Assembly (NCBI RefSeq): GCF_007655135.1
Contig: NC_045128.1
Coordinates: 29,606,811-29,670,810, forward strand
Direction: 5' to 3'
Origin: Punica granatum
Taxonomy: Eukaryota; Streptophyta; Magnoliopsida; Myrtales; Lythraceae
DNA: 64,000 bases
In this document: positions 1 to 10,691 of the stretch, one piece after another
Numbering within the stretch: the first letter of the stretch is position 1
How the letters are laid out: each line of letters begins with the position of its first letter
Notes under the pieces: generated by a model
Told to the model about the DNA's origin: nothing
Databases searched by the model: none
The model's input: only the letters and a program-made list of their open reading frames with translations
Position numbers and translations under genes: made by a program

Positions 1-1070
1 AATGCACAAGTAAATAAATTAATTTATAGAGATAATATATTTATATCAATTTAATTTACTAAAATAATTTGCATTTTTTTAATTGGAAATATAACAAACA
101 AAATTATGTTTACTAGAATATCTAGTTGATATGTAACTAAAAAACTTAGAAATTACTAAAAAAAAGGGAGTAGAAAAGCCCTTATTGGGCCACTTATCAA
201 CTAAAGGAGGGTTGCCTTTTGACAAAACCTTCCTTTGAAAGTACAAGAAGTTTTCATACTTTTCAAAAGAGAGGACATTGCCAGAAAAACCAAAAAAGAG
301 AAGAAATTGCAAGAAAAACCAAAAGCTTCCGGAGAATTAGAGAATAGTCCCTGAGAGTCCTGATTCTGTTCCAAATAAGTCCCTTTTAGTTTTTTTGTTT
401 GTGTAATAATTCATGAACCCTGAATTAGACCTAATATTCGCTATTAGTGCTGTTAGAGATATTATAGGATATTTTAGAATCTTGTTTAGTGTAATTTCTC
501 TTTTTCCTGAAAATCAAGGGATTTGTTCTTACAATTGTCTCATAACATGAGTACTCAAGTAAGGACCCCGTTGGTTCCTCTTGGTAGAGATTGCAACGTG
601 GATCAAGACATGTGAAGAACAAATCAAGGTTTGGGAAGAACAAAAAGAAAATAATTTCATGAAGTTTCTTTGAATGTTCCATGAGTCCATAGGTACCTCT
701 ATATCACGAGTCAAGCCATCCATTACATTATACCTATTATTAGTTTGGTGTTGTGTGTAGTTTTTATGATGACAGTGACTTCATTATGCACATGAATTAT
801 GAAGGTACACATGACATGTATAATTAGCATGTGGCATACATGAGAGTAGCAACGTTGTGTCTATATAATCATGAAGTGTCTAGGGTTTTATATAATTACT
901 TTTGTGAAAATGACATTGAGGGTAGCCATGAAGATTGTGCATGATAGCAGCATGCACTAGAAGAACCTTAGATAATTATTGGACTCGCCCCGAATAATAG
1001 TTCTGATAATGAAATTGGAGACTCTAGTTGGTATGAATATTTTAAAAAAATATGTAACTATTTAATTTTA
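1..1070. other. AT-rich intergenic DNA, no gene recognised
   Basis: No open frame here has a recognisable domain. Two short minus-strand frames between 431 and 723 overlap each other and look like chance or old transposon remnants. Nothing here matches the duplicated units further right. Confidence 0.5.
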
Positions 1071-1097
1071 AATGTTACTTTCTTTTATATATTTTAA

Positions 1098-1134
1098 TAA
1101 TCCGTCCCGTGCAATGCTCGAGTTCTCACCTAGT
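1098..1134 (+). mobile_element. Helitron-like 3' terminus
   Basis: The segment reads CCGTCCCGTGCAATGCTCGA and ends CTCACCTAG followed by T. That is the usual plant Helitron 3' end: a short GC hairpin resembling CCCGTGCAATGCACGGG, then CTRR, with host T after it. The hairpin here is imperfect. I did not find a matching 5' TC end, so the length of the element is unknown. Confidence 0.45.
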
Positions 1135-1786
1135 TTTATATTTAGGACTTATTTATTAGTTGATGACGTGAGACATGTACGAAATCAGGAAAATTCTTCA
1201 ATTATTAATCGCATCTCGGTCACAAATAGAACAATAGTTGTTACAAGTGCACTGTAAAACTCATACTGAACTTAAAGGGTTAATTCACCCGAAAAAAAAA
1301 AAAACAACTTTAAAAAGTTAAGTTCATACCTACTCGAGAGAACGCGCGAAACTGGAAAAGTTTATGAGAATTAGAGTTGATACAGATTGTCGAGGCATAA
1401 CCATAGGAGCCAGGAGGCGCAAGATGAAGAGAAAGATAATTGGTTTTAAAGGCGATATTTGAGACGAGGACGAAGGAGTATTGCAGGGTTTCCATGGGGA
1501 CGATGGAGAATTTTCTTTTTTATTTTATTTTGGTGTGTCGATTAAAGTGAAAATTTTTTTACCATTATCAGTACACCATAGAGAACTTTTCAAAATTTTA
1601 GTGGGATCACCTGACCCCTCTAGTTCATTGCATAGATACCTCCCTAATAGCATTTTGTGTGAATGTTCTTTCCATCTCTCTTCTCTAAAGTTTCAATAGA
1701 ATCAAATCGAATCAAGATATATAAACCGCACCCACAAGCCCTTCTCTTCCGCCACATATTTTATTGAAGATTCACAACTCGAATTT
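1135..1786. other. Intergenic, nothing recognised
   Basis: Low-complexity AT-rich sequence between a Helitron-like end and the start of the first duplicated unit at about 1787. The frames at 1310-1495 (-) and 1481-1699 (+) have no recognisable content. Confidence 0.4.
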
Positions 1787-2442
1787 TACAACTTATTAAA
1801 AGGCGTGGGACTAAGATCGGGCCGTAAATATGAAATTTAAGATACACATAACAATAATCGATTAGATTTAGAACCATGCGAACATTATAAAATATGACTG
1901 TGGTTAATTAACATGAAATGGATTTTGTGTATAGGCCCAGCTACCTGAGAAAGAGTAAACAGACAGTCAAATGGATTTGGAGCAGCATATGTTCAATGGC
2001 AAAACAGATTATGACAACTAAATCAATCAAATCTCCGGATAGAACACATACACCAAACCCCTCATTTACTCAATGCGATATTATTTTCCAAGATGAAAGG
2101 AGAGTCCGGAAGACTTGACTCGGATGATATTATTGGTCCACTGTAATATATTATTTAAGGATAGGGATGGAGATGGGAAGAGGTTGAATTTGAAATGCCA
2201 AAAATATAAAATATATTAATCAAGTGTTTGGAGACTCGGGTGTAACAAGGACTAGGATTGAGATATAAAAAGGAAATGAGTAATGCATCCATAAATAATA
2301 ATTATCTTAAAATATCTTATAATTAAACAAATTTGAAAAAATTTTCCGGTGTGAACCCTGTTATCCGAAAATTCAATTGAGTTTCAACTAATCCAGTCCA
2401 GCGAGGTCAACTCACAAAGAGATAAAGCTCTCATAGCATAGA

Positions 2443-2709
2443 TGTTCTACAATCACAAGTACTCGAATACGAGACATTGCTTAAGCGGAATAAATGTCGA
2501 ATTACTTGAACCAACCCATATTGGCATTTTTTTTTTAAAAGACACAATTGCAGATGGCCAAGTTAAGGCCCAACACCACCCCCCATTCTGCAATCACAAG
2601 AACTTGAACTCAAGACCTTACTTAAGTGAAATAAATGCCGAACTACTTGAACTAATCCATATTAAATTTTTTTTTTTTAAAGGACACAATCGCAGGTGGC
2701 CAGATTAAA

Positions 2710-2712
<3 letters not shown>
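2443..2712. repeat. Two tandem copies of a ~135-bp segment
   Basis: The segment beginning at 2443 (CTACAATCACAAGTACTCGA) and ending in GGCCAAGTTAAGGCCC recurs from about 2588 with modest divergence. The homologous place in the sister unit, about 24793-24920, has one copy, so the tandem doubling is local to unit 1. Confidence 0.7.

Positions 2713-2751
<39 letters not shown>
2712..2751 (+). repeat. Poly-C tract, 40 bases
   Basis: An uninterrupted run of 40 C follows AAAGG. The homologous position in the sister unit (about 24919) reads GGCCCCTGCCGCCCC, so a short C-rich stretch expanded here or the length was misassembled. A run this long is hard to sequence and its exact length should be treated as uncertain. 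Confidence 0.9.
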
Positions 2752-3169
2752 TTCTCTCTCCTTCTCCAATTACTGTAATGGCAAGTTTTTGGATATGTGA
2801 AATAAGGGCAGACGTATTATGCTATGCTAGTCTACCCTTAACCCACTCCTCGCTGGGATTAAACTAACAATTATATCCTGGTAAATTCTTATCCTGTTGT
2901 CTTTAAACACGGGTTTGAGATTTCTAAAATCCCATCCCGCTCCACATCCGACCTACCAAACATGGCCAAAAAGGTATATAATTTTCATGACTACATGGAT
3001 GTACGTACATTAGTTTCTCTGTCAAATCAAAACCCCCATACTCTCAATATTATATTATCCAATGTAAAAGGGACGCCAGAAGACTTGACTCTAGACGGTA
3101 TTATTAGGTCCACTCGTATGTATAAAGGAAAGAAAAGGCACGCTGTTGAACGTGGAAATATCTCCTACT

Positions 3170-3240
3170 CTTGCATGTATGAGAATGACGTCCCACGAGA
3201 GAAGTCGAGTCAGAATAACAAGTAGACCACGGAAGAGCTC
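3170..3240 (+). pseudogene. Receptor-like protein tail relic, deletion junction
   Basis: Sequence up to about 3180 is the RLP upstream region (matches 26221-26278). From about 3190 it matches the last codons of the intact RLP at 28650-28711: CGAGAGAAGTCGAGTC, then the segment encoding the C-terminal KPRKSSPGTHGR. The roughly 2.4 kb between them in the sister unit, holding the signal peptide, all LRRs and the membrane helix, is absent. No function remains. A chimeric 87-residue frame (2962-3225) crosses the junction but has no features of its own. Confidence 0.8.
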
Positions 3241-4019
3241 TCCGGGGACTCATGGAAGGTGAATTCCTAAACGGACTTTCACTCTGTTGTCTTAAGCTTA
3301 TGAATTTTCATTCCTGATGCTTTTAATAAGTGCCATCTGATGAGCCCTTGTGAAGATGTGCTATTTGAGGTTGCAACTCTCTACTTTCTAGCAAATAAAT
3401 CATCCTGACTTTCTTTTCTTTCAATAAAAAATGTCATGCAGGAGTCTTTAAACTCAATGAACTAGACAAATCAACAGCTGCCCAACTATGCTCGAGCTCG
3501 AAGATCATGCATTCGAGTGACATGCATATAGTAAAATATTGGATGTCTGATATAGTCGTGTTCCAATAGTTTGAGTGAATAGAGTGTCATAGCGTGTATA
3601 ATTCATTGTTGTTAATGTAGGCTATCAGTGTCGATGTAATTCAAATAACTCATGAAGTGAACTTCTGATCTCATGGATGAATTAGCTTTCGGACTACTCA
3701 TGTCTAAATACGTTCTTTGCAGAATCAATCTGAACACACGATGGTGACATATCAGGAATCAGAACTAAAAAGGGGCTTTGCTATCAGTACAATTTTCATC
3801 TGAATCTCTAAGAATATATTTGGAATTGAGTTACAAATAATGCTGTCCATCTGAATCTCTGTGAAGAATCATAGATAGGCATATTCAGGTTGAGCACATG
3901 ACCACCGTAATCGTATCGGTTTCCATATTATCGGAATCTCTAAGAATAATGAGTGGTCTCCTCATTTAGTATTATATCATACCGTACCACTCATAGTACG
4001 ATTGCTAAATCTATGAATT

Positions 4020-4190
4020 TCCACCATTTCCTTCGGACTCGACAGTTGACAGGGTACATTCAAATATAAGGCCAGCTTTTCCAGGCATTCTTCTATCTAG
4101 TCTTATGACCCCCTACAGCCACTAGTCAAGTCCAAGCCACCGCAACACTTCTTTCATAACTTGAACAAGACACAAAGTGCTGAAATAAAT
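4020..4190 (-). pseudogene. Decayed exon 2 of the phosphatase-like gene (unit 1)
   Basis: Read on the minus strand, the segment resembles the second exon of the phosphatase gene at 32160-32362. It includes the stretch around the splice acceptor and ATGAAAGAAGTGTTGCGGT, and the part equivalent to the GVSEDWKN and RPYIRM region of the intact exon is broken by stops and indels. The first exon is not present here. It is one of three dead copies of this exon in the window. Confidence 0.65.
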
Positions 4191-5065
4191 GTCAAGGAGC
4201 TTAGAAGCTACATCAATCGATGAGAAATATAGAACTGGGAAAATTACGAAGTACTAAAGTTAACATCAATTGGATTTAGAATAGGGCATATGAGTAACGC
4301 CTTGGTTACGAAATACTACAGTTAATTTAGGTCCATGGCCTAGAAAAGGATACTTAACAGAGGAAAATTATGAGGGTATTGGAGTTTTACTAGTAAGAAC
4401 CGAATTCTAAACTTTTTTGTTTCAGGTTAAGAAAATGAGGAGATATCGTAAGTTGATCACGATTTGGAGAATACGATAGATGGCATAGCAAATTATGACT
4501 AATGGACAATCAAATCAGCTCAACATGTATACATACATCAGTATTTCTTTTTGTTAAGTCAAACTCCCTCACACACTCAATTTGACATTATTTTCGAAGA
4601 TAAGAGAGGATTCCAGAAGACTTGACTTTAGATCGCATTATTAGGTCCACACGTATATATGAAGAGAAGAAAACGCAAAAGCTGCTGAATCTGGAAATCT
4701 TTGCACTCCGGAAGACTTGACTTGATAGTTTGGAGCATATAAAAGACAAAGTAGATTGTGATAAGTGATAACTCAGAACACGGCAAAAGAGAAGAAAAGG
4801 CCGGGGGGTAGTTGGGAGAGGAATCTCATGAGTTTTTTTTTTTTTGGGTGGATATCTCATGAGAGTTTTTCAAATGGAACAATTAGCTCTTACTAAAGAT
4901 AGTGAGTACGATCGAGGCATTGGTTCAACTGGTTGTTTTACCAGTACATTGCATGAGATTGTCATTCGTGAAAAAAAAATATATAAATTATTATTCAATT
5001 TTTTCTTTAAAAATATTTTAGTAGTTTATGATTGTAGAATTAATTCTATTGAAAGTGTGAAGTAG

Positions 5066-5900
5066 AATAGATGGGAAAGGCTAGCATATGAATTCCTCCC
5101 TTCGCATTGCTTCTCAACTTAGTAGAAATTGTCAATGAGAATATTTAAGAAAACTAAGTGATAAAAGAAAGAAAGAAAGAAAAGTGAGCTACTCTCCCCT
5201 CTCAACTTCAAGTTTAAAATATACAATTAAATTTTGCTGCATTCTTATTGATTGAATTTTTACTCCTCGAGATAAAAAGTAAGAAAAGTTTCTCTTGAAA
5301 AACATGAGACAAATTACTTGAATTGGTGAGATATGAAATGGAAAACAATATATTTTCTTATTATGTGGAAGCGCAATATTATTAAATTTTATCGTATTTA
5401 GTTTGTATATTATTTTGCTAGAAAAAATATTAGCAAGGTGTTAATTATTCAAAGTGGATAAGTGACAACCAATCATAATATTTATAAGTGAGAATCTGTA
5501 GACCCGTTGTGATACAAATTTTTTACCTTCAAATATTATGATTGAGTGTTACATAGACAAGTGACTGACTAATACTCACCGAATATTTACTCATTTTACT
5601 ATCTTAGAATTTTTATTAATTCCAAAAAGAAAAATTATTCTTTTCACTCCTCCGGCTAATCAAGGGCAATTTTATCATTTTACAGCGGCTGGTTGATCCT
5701 CGATAATTATCTAAGAAAAAATAATTATCAACTTCAATCCGTTGTGAAAATAATTGATCAAGTCCTGCTCTGAAATTGTCAATTTCAATACGTTCTGCAT
5801 AATATAATTTATTTATAATAATAATATATATCCTTCCAAAATATCAAGTCAACTCATGTGGCCGAGAGCGCAAAATGGTAACATTTGTCCAAAAAAAAAA
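5066..5900. other. AT-rich upstream region of RLP1
   Basis: No gene recognised. The stretch holds a GAAA microsatellite near 5167-5180 and general AT-rich sequence between the unit 1/unit 2 junction and the core promoter of the first receptor gene. Confidence 0.4.
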
Positions 5901-5930
5901 ATGAATACACAATGAAGCTTTTAAATACAC
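5901..5930 (+). promoter_or_regulatory. Core promoter of RLP1, TATA-like TTTTAAATA
   Basis: GAATACACAATGAAGCTTTT followed by AAATA is identical to the sequence at 26544-26568 upstream of the second receptor gene. TTTTAAATA at 5919-5927 is the probable TATA element, 56-64 bases before the ATG at 5983. Its conservation between duplicates, set in diverged flanks, supports function. Confidence 0.6.
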
Positions 5931-5982
5931 CACACCAAAGCCTCCGACCGGCCGAGCCTAGTGCCCACAAGACATAAGAACC

Positions 5983-8070
5983 ATGTGTGGCATTATAGCG
6001 GTCCTCTGTCTTTCCTTTCTACTCACACCATCCTTAGCTGCATTGGCTGCATCACCTCCAACGCTGCCATCCAGACATTCCGGTCACGCCGACGAATGTA
6101 CTGCCCTCCTCCAGTTCAAAAATTCACTCAAAATCAATGAAAAAATTGTGACTACTGCAGTATGTGCAGAAAGTGTCTTCAATTTCACTTCGTCTCTGAA
6201 GACAGCTTCTTGGAAGCAAGGGACTGATTGCTGTACATGGGAGGGGATCACATGCGATAATATTACTGGTAACATAATCCAGGTGGACCTTACTTGCAGT
6301 TATCTTGAAGGCACCCTCCATTCCAACAGCTCCCTCTTTTCGCTCCATCATGTTCAGGAACTCTATCTCAGAGGTAATCATCTCACTGGAACTATCCCAT
6401 CTTCGATATGCCGAAAGAGTTCTCTCAGAGTCCTGGACTTTGCGGATAATTACCTGAGTGGCACCATACTCCCATGCTTGGATAATCTAAGCAATCTCGT
6501 CATTTTGGAGTTGGGTTTTAATCAACTGGAGGGTTCACTGCCGAGGACTCTAGCAAACTGTACAAATTTAATGCAGCTTTCTGTCCATGGTAATGATATA
6601 AATGACACTTTCCCTTTCTGGCTAAAATCACTACCACTTTATATGTTGGAATTGGGTGCAAACAACTTCCACGGGCTCATTACATCGGGTCATGCTGCAT
6701 TTCCCTTCCCTTATCTCGGTTTCCTCATGATTCGTCATAACCACTTTCATGGCCAGTTGCCACCAGAGTACTTGCAACTTTCAAACTTAACTTCTATTGA
6801 CCTATCAGGAAACATGTTTGATGGTTTTCTCCCAATTCCACCAGTCACTACTGAAGTATATACTGCTGTCGGCAACAAATTTACGGGAGAAATCCCTTCC
6901 TCTTTCTGTAATATTACTACTCTATTTCTCATTGACATGTCAAATAATAGCTTGACTGGCAAGATTCCTCAGTGTCTTATCAATGTCAATACCAACATAG
7001 CGACGTTAGCCCTAGCAAAGAATAGATTACGAGGCCCCATACCAGAAATATTAGCTCGAAAAAATTGCAGCCTGAACACCGTTACCTTGAGTCAGAATCA
7101 TTTACAAGGCAAGCTGCCACGATCATGGGCGAGTTGCAAACAGTTGGAAGTTTTAGATCTCTGTGACAACGAATTGGAGGACTCATTTCCGAGCTGGCTT
7201 GAAACACTCCCAAACTTGTACATTCTCGTCTTAAGGGCCAACAAGCTCCATGGTCCAATAACTAGTCCCAAATTCATTCATCCGTTTCCAGTGCTGCACA
7301 TCTTTGACATCTCCAACAACAATTTCGTTGGAACTTTTCCGAGCCAATACATCGCCAATTTCAACTACATGATGGGTGGAGACAAAGGACAAGGGTTCTT
7401 AAAGTATTATACCGATGTGTGGATGGTACCCCTGTCTACAACTGTGATTTACAAAGGGGTGCAGATGCAGTTGTCACGTATACTTGAAGCATTAGTTCTC
7501 ATTGACCTATCACATAACCATTTTGAAGGGGAGATACCCAAAATAATTGGGAATCTACAATCACTTACTGGGCTCAACTTATCGCATAACAACTTTCGAG
7601 GTTTGATCCCCACTTCTCTGGGAAATTTGAAGCATCTCGAGTGGCTTGACCTGTCCTTGAACAATTTCACGGGAGAGATCCCTGCAACATTGACAAATCT
7701 GACTTCACTGGCCATCTTCAATGTCTCCACAAACCAGCTCACAGGACAGATTCCTCTAGGGAAACAATTCAACACTTTCAGTAGTGATTCTTTTGAAGGG
7801 AATCCCTATCTGTGCGGACCTCCCCTGCCAAAACCTTGTACTGAAAGCCATCAGCAAGAGGTGCCATCGGCCTCCCAGGATGAAGATGATGCAGAGCGCT
7901 GGATTGAATGGAGAGCAGTGCTGATGGGATACGGTGTGGAACAGTAATCGGTCTTTCTATTGGATATATTTTTATTCAAATTAGAAGGCCGCCTGCGTGG
8001 CTCATCAAAATGGTAGTGAAAAAGCAAACCAGAACAGAAAACAAGCCACGGAAGAACTCTCTGGGGACTC
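5983..8070 (+). pseudogene. LRR receptor-like protein (RLP1), frameshifted before its membrane helix
   Basis: The open frame 5983-7947 encodes 654 residues: a hydrophobic signal peptide (about 1-25), an N-terminal LRR cap with the paired-Cys motif DCCTWEGITC, about 15 extracellular LRRs with many N-glycosylation sites, an island before the last four LRRs, and a Cys-bearing juxtamembrane cap (NPYLCGPPLPKPC). It is a close paralogue of the intact gene at 26588-28711. At about 7933 one base is missing from GGATACGG(A)TGTGGAAC, so the protein ends GYGVEQ. The lost tail (CGTVIGLSIGYIFIQIRRPP) is still readable one frame over at about 7934-8070. The old stop has also changed (GGTGGAATTC against GGTGAATTC). 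As read, the product would be a secreted LRR protein with no anchor; otherwise it is a young pseudogene. The ATG aligns with Met9 of RLP2, as the upstream ATG is GTG here. Confidence 0.85.
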
Positions 8071-8934
8071 ATGGAAGGTGGAATTCTGAACGAACTCTCA
8101 CTCTGTTGTTTGTCTTTCCCAGTTTCGCTTCTATCTTTTGTTATATTAAAGTCGAACTCCAGTTTCCACCGAAAAAAAGTCGAAATCCAGTCTTTCGTCA
8201 CCAATCTTGTTCATAGGTTATGGATCCTGGTTGAGAATTTTCTGATAATATCTGATGCATATTGCAAATCTTTTCTCTAGTCAATAAATCATTCATACTT
8301 TCTTTTCTTACAATGGAAAATGTTGTGCAGGAACCATCGAGCCCTGTGAATTTGACGAGGCAATGGATGGTTGATGTGCGTGGACTCTGCATCAAGTGTG
8401 AGGATCAGAACAAAACAGCGGTCCGACTGTTCGTGTTCAAGCCAGGAGGTCATGCGTGCTAGTTATTGACTTAGTAATTATTTGGATTATGCTATATGCG
8501 CGCACTGTCTTTCAATAGTTTGAGTAAATTCTGTCTAGTGTTTATCGGGTGTGTAATTTGTTTTTGTAATTGTTAGTACTTGTGCAATATCTGTGTTAAT
8601 GTAATTTCAATAACTCGTCAAGTGGACTGCTATCATGACTGATGAATTGGCTTTGCAACATTCGTGTCTAAATGGCTTTCCAATATCTGTGTTAATGTAA
8701 TTTGAACATATCAGCTGAAAGCAGAACTGAAAGCCGGCTTCGCTAACAGCAAAATGTTTATTTAGTCCAAACGGTGCACTGATAGACATATCGAGGCTGA
8801 GCATAAGAACACAGAGTTGAGTTACCAATAAGGTCGTCCATATGAATCTCTAAAGAGAAACATAGATAGACATATTGAGGTTGAGCATGACCTCCGTGAT
8901 CATATGGTTTTCTACACAATTACAATTGACTGGG
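8071..8934 (+). other. RLP1 3' flank, conserved in unit 4
   Basis: This region matches about 30935-32150 downstream of the receptor relic in unit 4. A sub-segment around 8330-8462 is well conserved and follows a pyrimidine-rich stretch ending TTGTGCAG, a plausible splice acceptor, and reads as an open frame containing MVDVRGLCIKCEDQNK. I cannot tell whether it is a 3' UTR exon or a leftover coding exon. No other gene is seen. Confidence 0.45.
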
Positions 8935-9123
8935 AAGACTGCACCATATGAGTGAACTCTGTCAGTACCCTCATTCCTTGCTGAGGTAGACATGCAGTGC
9001 TTCGACCATTCCTCCAGGGCTTGGCAGTGGAGAGCGTCCATTCGAATATAGTGCCGCCTCTTTATATTAACGCCTGCATTCTTGCGGTCTTCTGCAACCC
9101 CTTGAGCCATACCAGTAATGCAC
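8935..9123 (-). pseudogene. Decayed phosphatase exon 2 (unit 2), split by an insertion
   Basis: The minus strand reads GVAEDRKNAG, HYIRMDALHCQALEEWSKH and STSARNEGTDRV, plainly the counterpart of GVSEDWKNAE, PYIRMNALHRQALGEWSKH and STSTKNGGTDRV in the intact exon at 32160-32362. The start of the exon (GGTCATGGAAGAAGTGTTGC) lies 4.8 kb away at about 13935-13965, because an LTR-type element inserted at the TGCAC site. A frameshift just after CALL also breaks the frame. It has no exon 1 and cannot encode a phosphatase. Confidence 0.8.
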
Positions 9124-9187
9124 TGTGAGACCTAAAATTTTTATATTTAAATAGCATACGTATACATATACATATACTTACATTCTT

Positions 9188-9540
9188 TTATATATATATA
9201 TATATATATATAATCATACACATGTTTGCTGAAGGAAAAAGAAAAAGAAAAAGAAAAAGAAAAAGAAAAGAGTGATGGCAAGGGCCCCACGTGGCCTCAA
9301 TTTCCCCTGACCCATTCCACCGCCTCATTCATTTCATTTCTTTTGTTCTTTCTTCCTCTTTTTCCATTTTATTGGGTTTTCTCTTTTCCTTCTTTCTTTT
9401 CCTCTGTTTTGGCTGAGAAAAACGGAAGAATGAAAAACAGAGGAAAACAGAGAGGGGGCACGAGAGAGAAACAGAGAGAGAGAGAGAGAGAGACAGAATG
9501 AGGGAGAGAAACGATGAGAGGGAGAGAGAGAGAGGGAGGA
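9188..9540 (+). repeat. Microsatellites: (TA)n, (GAAAAA)n, (GA)n
   Basis: TA repeats at about 9190-9212, GAAAAA units at about 9235-9267 and GA-rich stretches at 9470-9535. They create several long but meaningless open frames on both strands. The purine-rich part sits where a transcribed leader would be in the surrounding LTR-type element. Confidence 0.8.
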
Positions 9541-10378
9541 CAAGAGCAAGAGCAAGAGCTCGAAAGCACGGGAGGAAGGCACAGCTCGGCATGCATGAGT
9601 TCAAGGGAGAGGAAGATGGAAAGGAACAAATCGGGTAACGTTCAAAGGGAAGAAGTTTGTTTGCTCACAATTTCGTTATAGACGCTGAGTTGATTAGTTA
9701 AGCTTTTTATCTGATTGTGTTCTTCTTGTGAAATTGGAAGTGTTAGGTAAGTGGAATTACGAAATTGAAGTGACAAATTGGGGGGAAATTAAGCCAAAAA
9801 GGGATTCAGATTGGAACTAAATAGGTTATTAGATAGTTGATTCCTTTTCTTCCAATTTGTTTTTTGGTTCAATTATGTTGTTCATTCTGTGAAGTTCAAA
9901 TTAATAGCTAATTAGATTGATTAATGAAATGATGGAAGAAAAATATGATACGTAAGAGTATATGGGAGACCTGGAATATGTCTTTTTTTTTGCTATGAAT
10001 TTAGAAGCAACGCTAAATTAGAGAAATTGATAGAACACCTTAGACCAGCTCATTTGAATGTTTAGTGAATTGAACTTGGATAAATTGATGATGCTGGAAT
10101 TTACTTATGACTACCTTGTTCTTATTGATTTAGTGGTTGTACTGAGAATTGGTTCTCTTTCAAGCTTTTGTCCTTCATAGCTGGAACAAGATTCTGAATT
10201 TGGTGTTAATGAGTTAATGGAATTTCCATATTTGATTGAGAAGGTGATATGTCGAAACGAAAGAGTGGATGGTGGGTTTCGATAGTATAGGGGAATTTGG
10301 ATGAAATTATTGATGTAGTCGATTGTTTGAGCTTTGCCCTTTTCAATTAATATGATTGGGTTTTTCTATGATCATTTA

Positions 10379-10691
10379 GGGTGTGTTTGTTTTTTTAAAA
10401 AAAATTCAACTCAACTCAACTCAATTCCACTTTTCTTCAATTCAACATCACAATCATTACTTTTTTTCATTTTTTAAATTTTTTTAACCATTCAATTCAA
10501 TTTTTAATATTAAATTTTATCAACTATTCATTATTTTTTCACAATTCAACAACACAATTGTTACTTAATTATTACTTTCTCTCAATTATTTATTACTTTT
10601 TCACACTTTTTCTCATAATTCAACAATACAATCATTACAAACCAATTAAAACCAAAACTCAACTCAACTCAACTCTAAATCCAACGCACTC
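10379..10691. mobile_element. Tourist-like MITE, TTA target duplication
   Basis: The element begins GGGTGTGTTTG and ends CCAACGCACTC, imperfect inverted ends of the GGGTGTGTTT type. It is flanked by TTA at 10376-10378 and 10692-10694, the 3-bp target duplication of PIF/Harbinger MITEs. The interior is rich in CAACTCAACTC and ACAATTCAACAACACAAT, and resembles the MITE at 52654-53135. No coding capacity. Confidence 0.65.

Larger units (their letters stand above)
1787..4533 (+). repeat. Segmental duplication, unit 1 (copy of 23383-30020)
   Basis: This block matches 23383-30020 along its length. The left edge (ACAACTTATTAAAAGG) matches 23386, the promoter-proximal part 2962-3180 matches 26060-26278, and the 3' part 3190-4530 matches 28648-30018. 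The sister copy holds a complete LRR receptor gene between the last two parts; here they are joined directly at about 3181, so the gene is missing. Two transposons present in the sister block (23770-24556 and 25117-26015) are absent here, leaving clean empty sites at 2208-2216 and 2918-2926. At about 4530 the homology passes into upstream sequence of the next unit. Confidence 0.85.
2115..4722 (+). promoter_or_regulatory. Repeated W-box-like promoter module
   Basis: A motif of the form CCGGAAGACTTGACTC, usually followed by TATTATTAGGTCCAC, occurs around 2107, 3077, 4613 and 4712. Each contains TTGACT (2115, 3085, 4622, 4717), the core bound by WRKY factors in defence genes. Degenerate versions without the core lie in unit 3 at about 23657 and 26171. 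The repeats lie upstream of receptor genes or of their lost copies. Regulation by WRKY factors is inference. Confidence 0.4.

Noticed and set aside
2962..3225. 87-residue frame
   Set aside because: A chimera of receptor upstream DNA and the receptor tail across a deletion, read partly out of the original frame.
9226..9629. Frames rich in EKEKEK or SLSLSL
   Set aside because: They are translations of GAAAAA and GA microsatellites.
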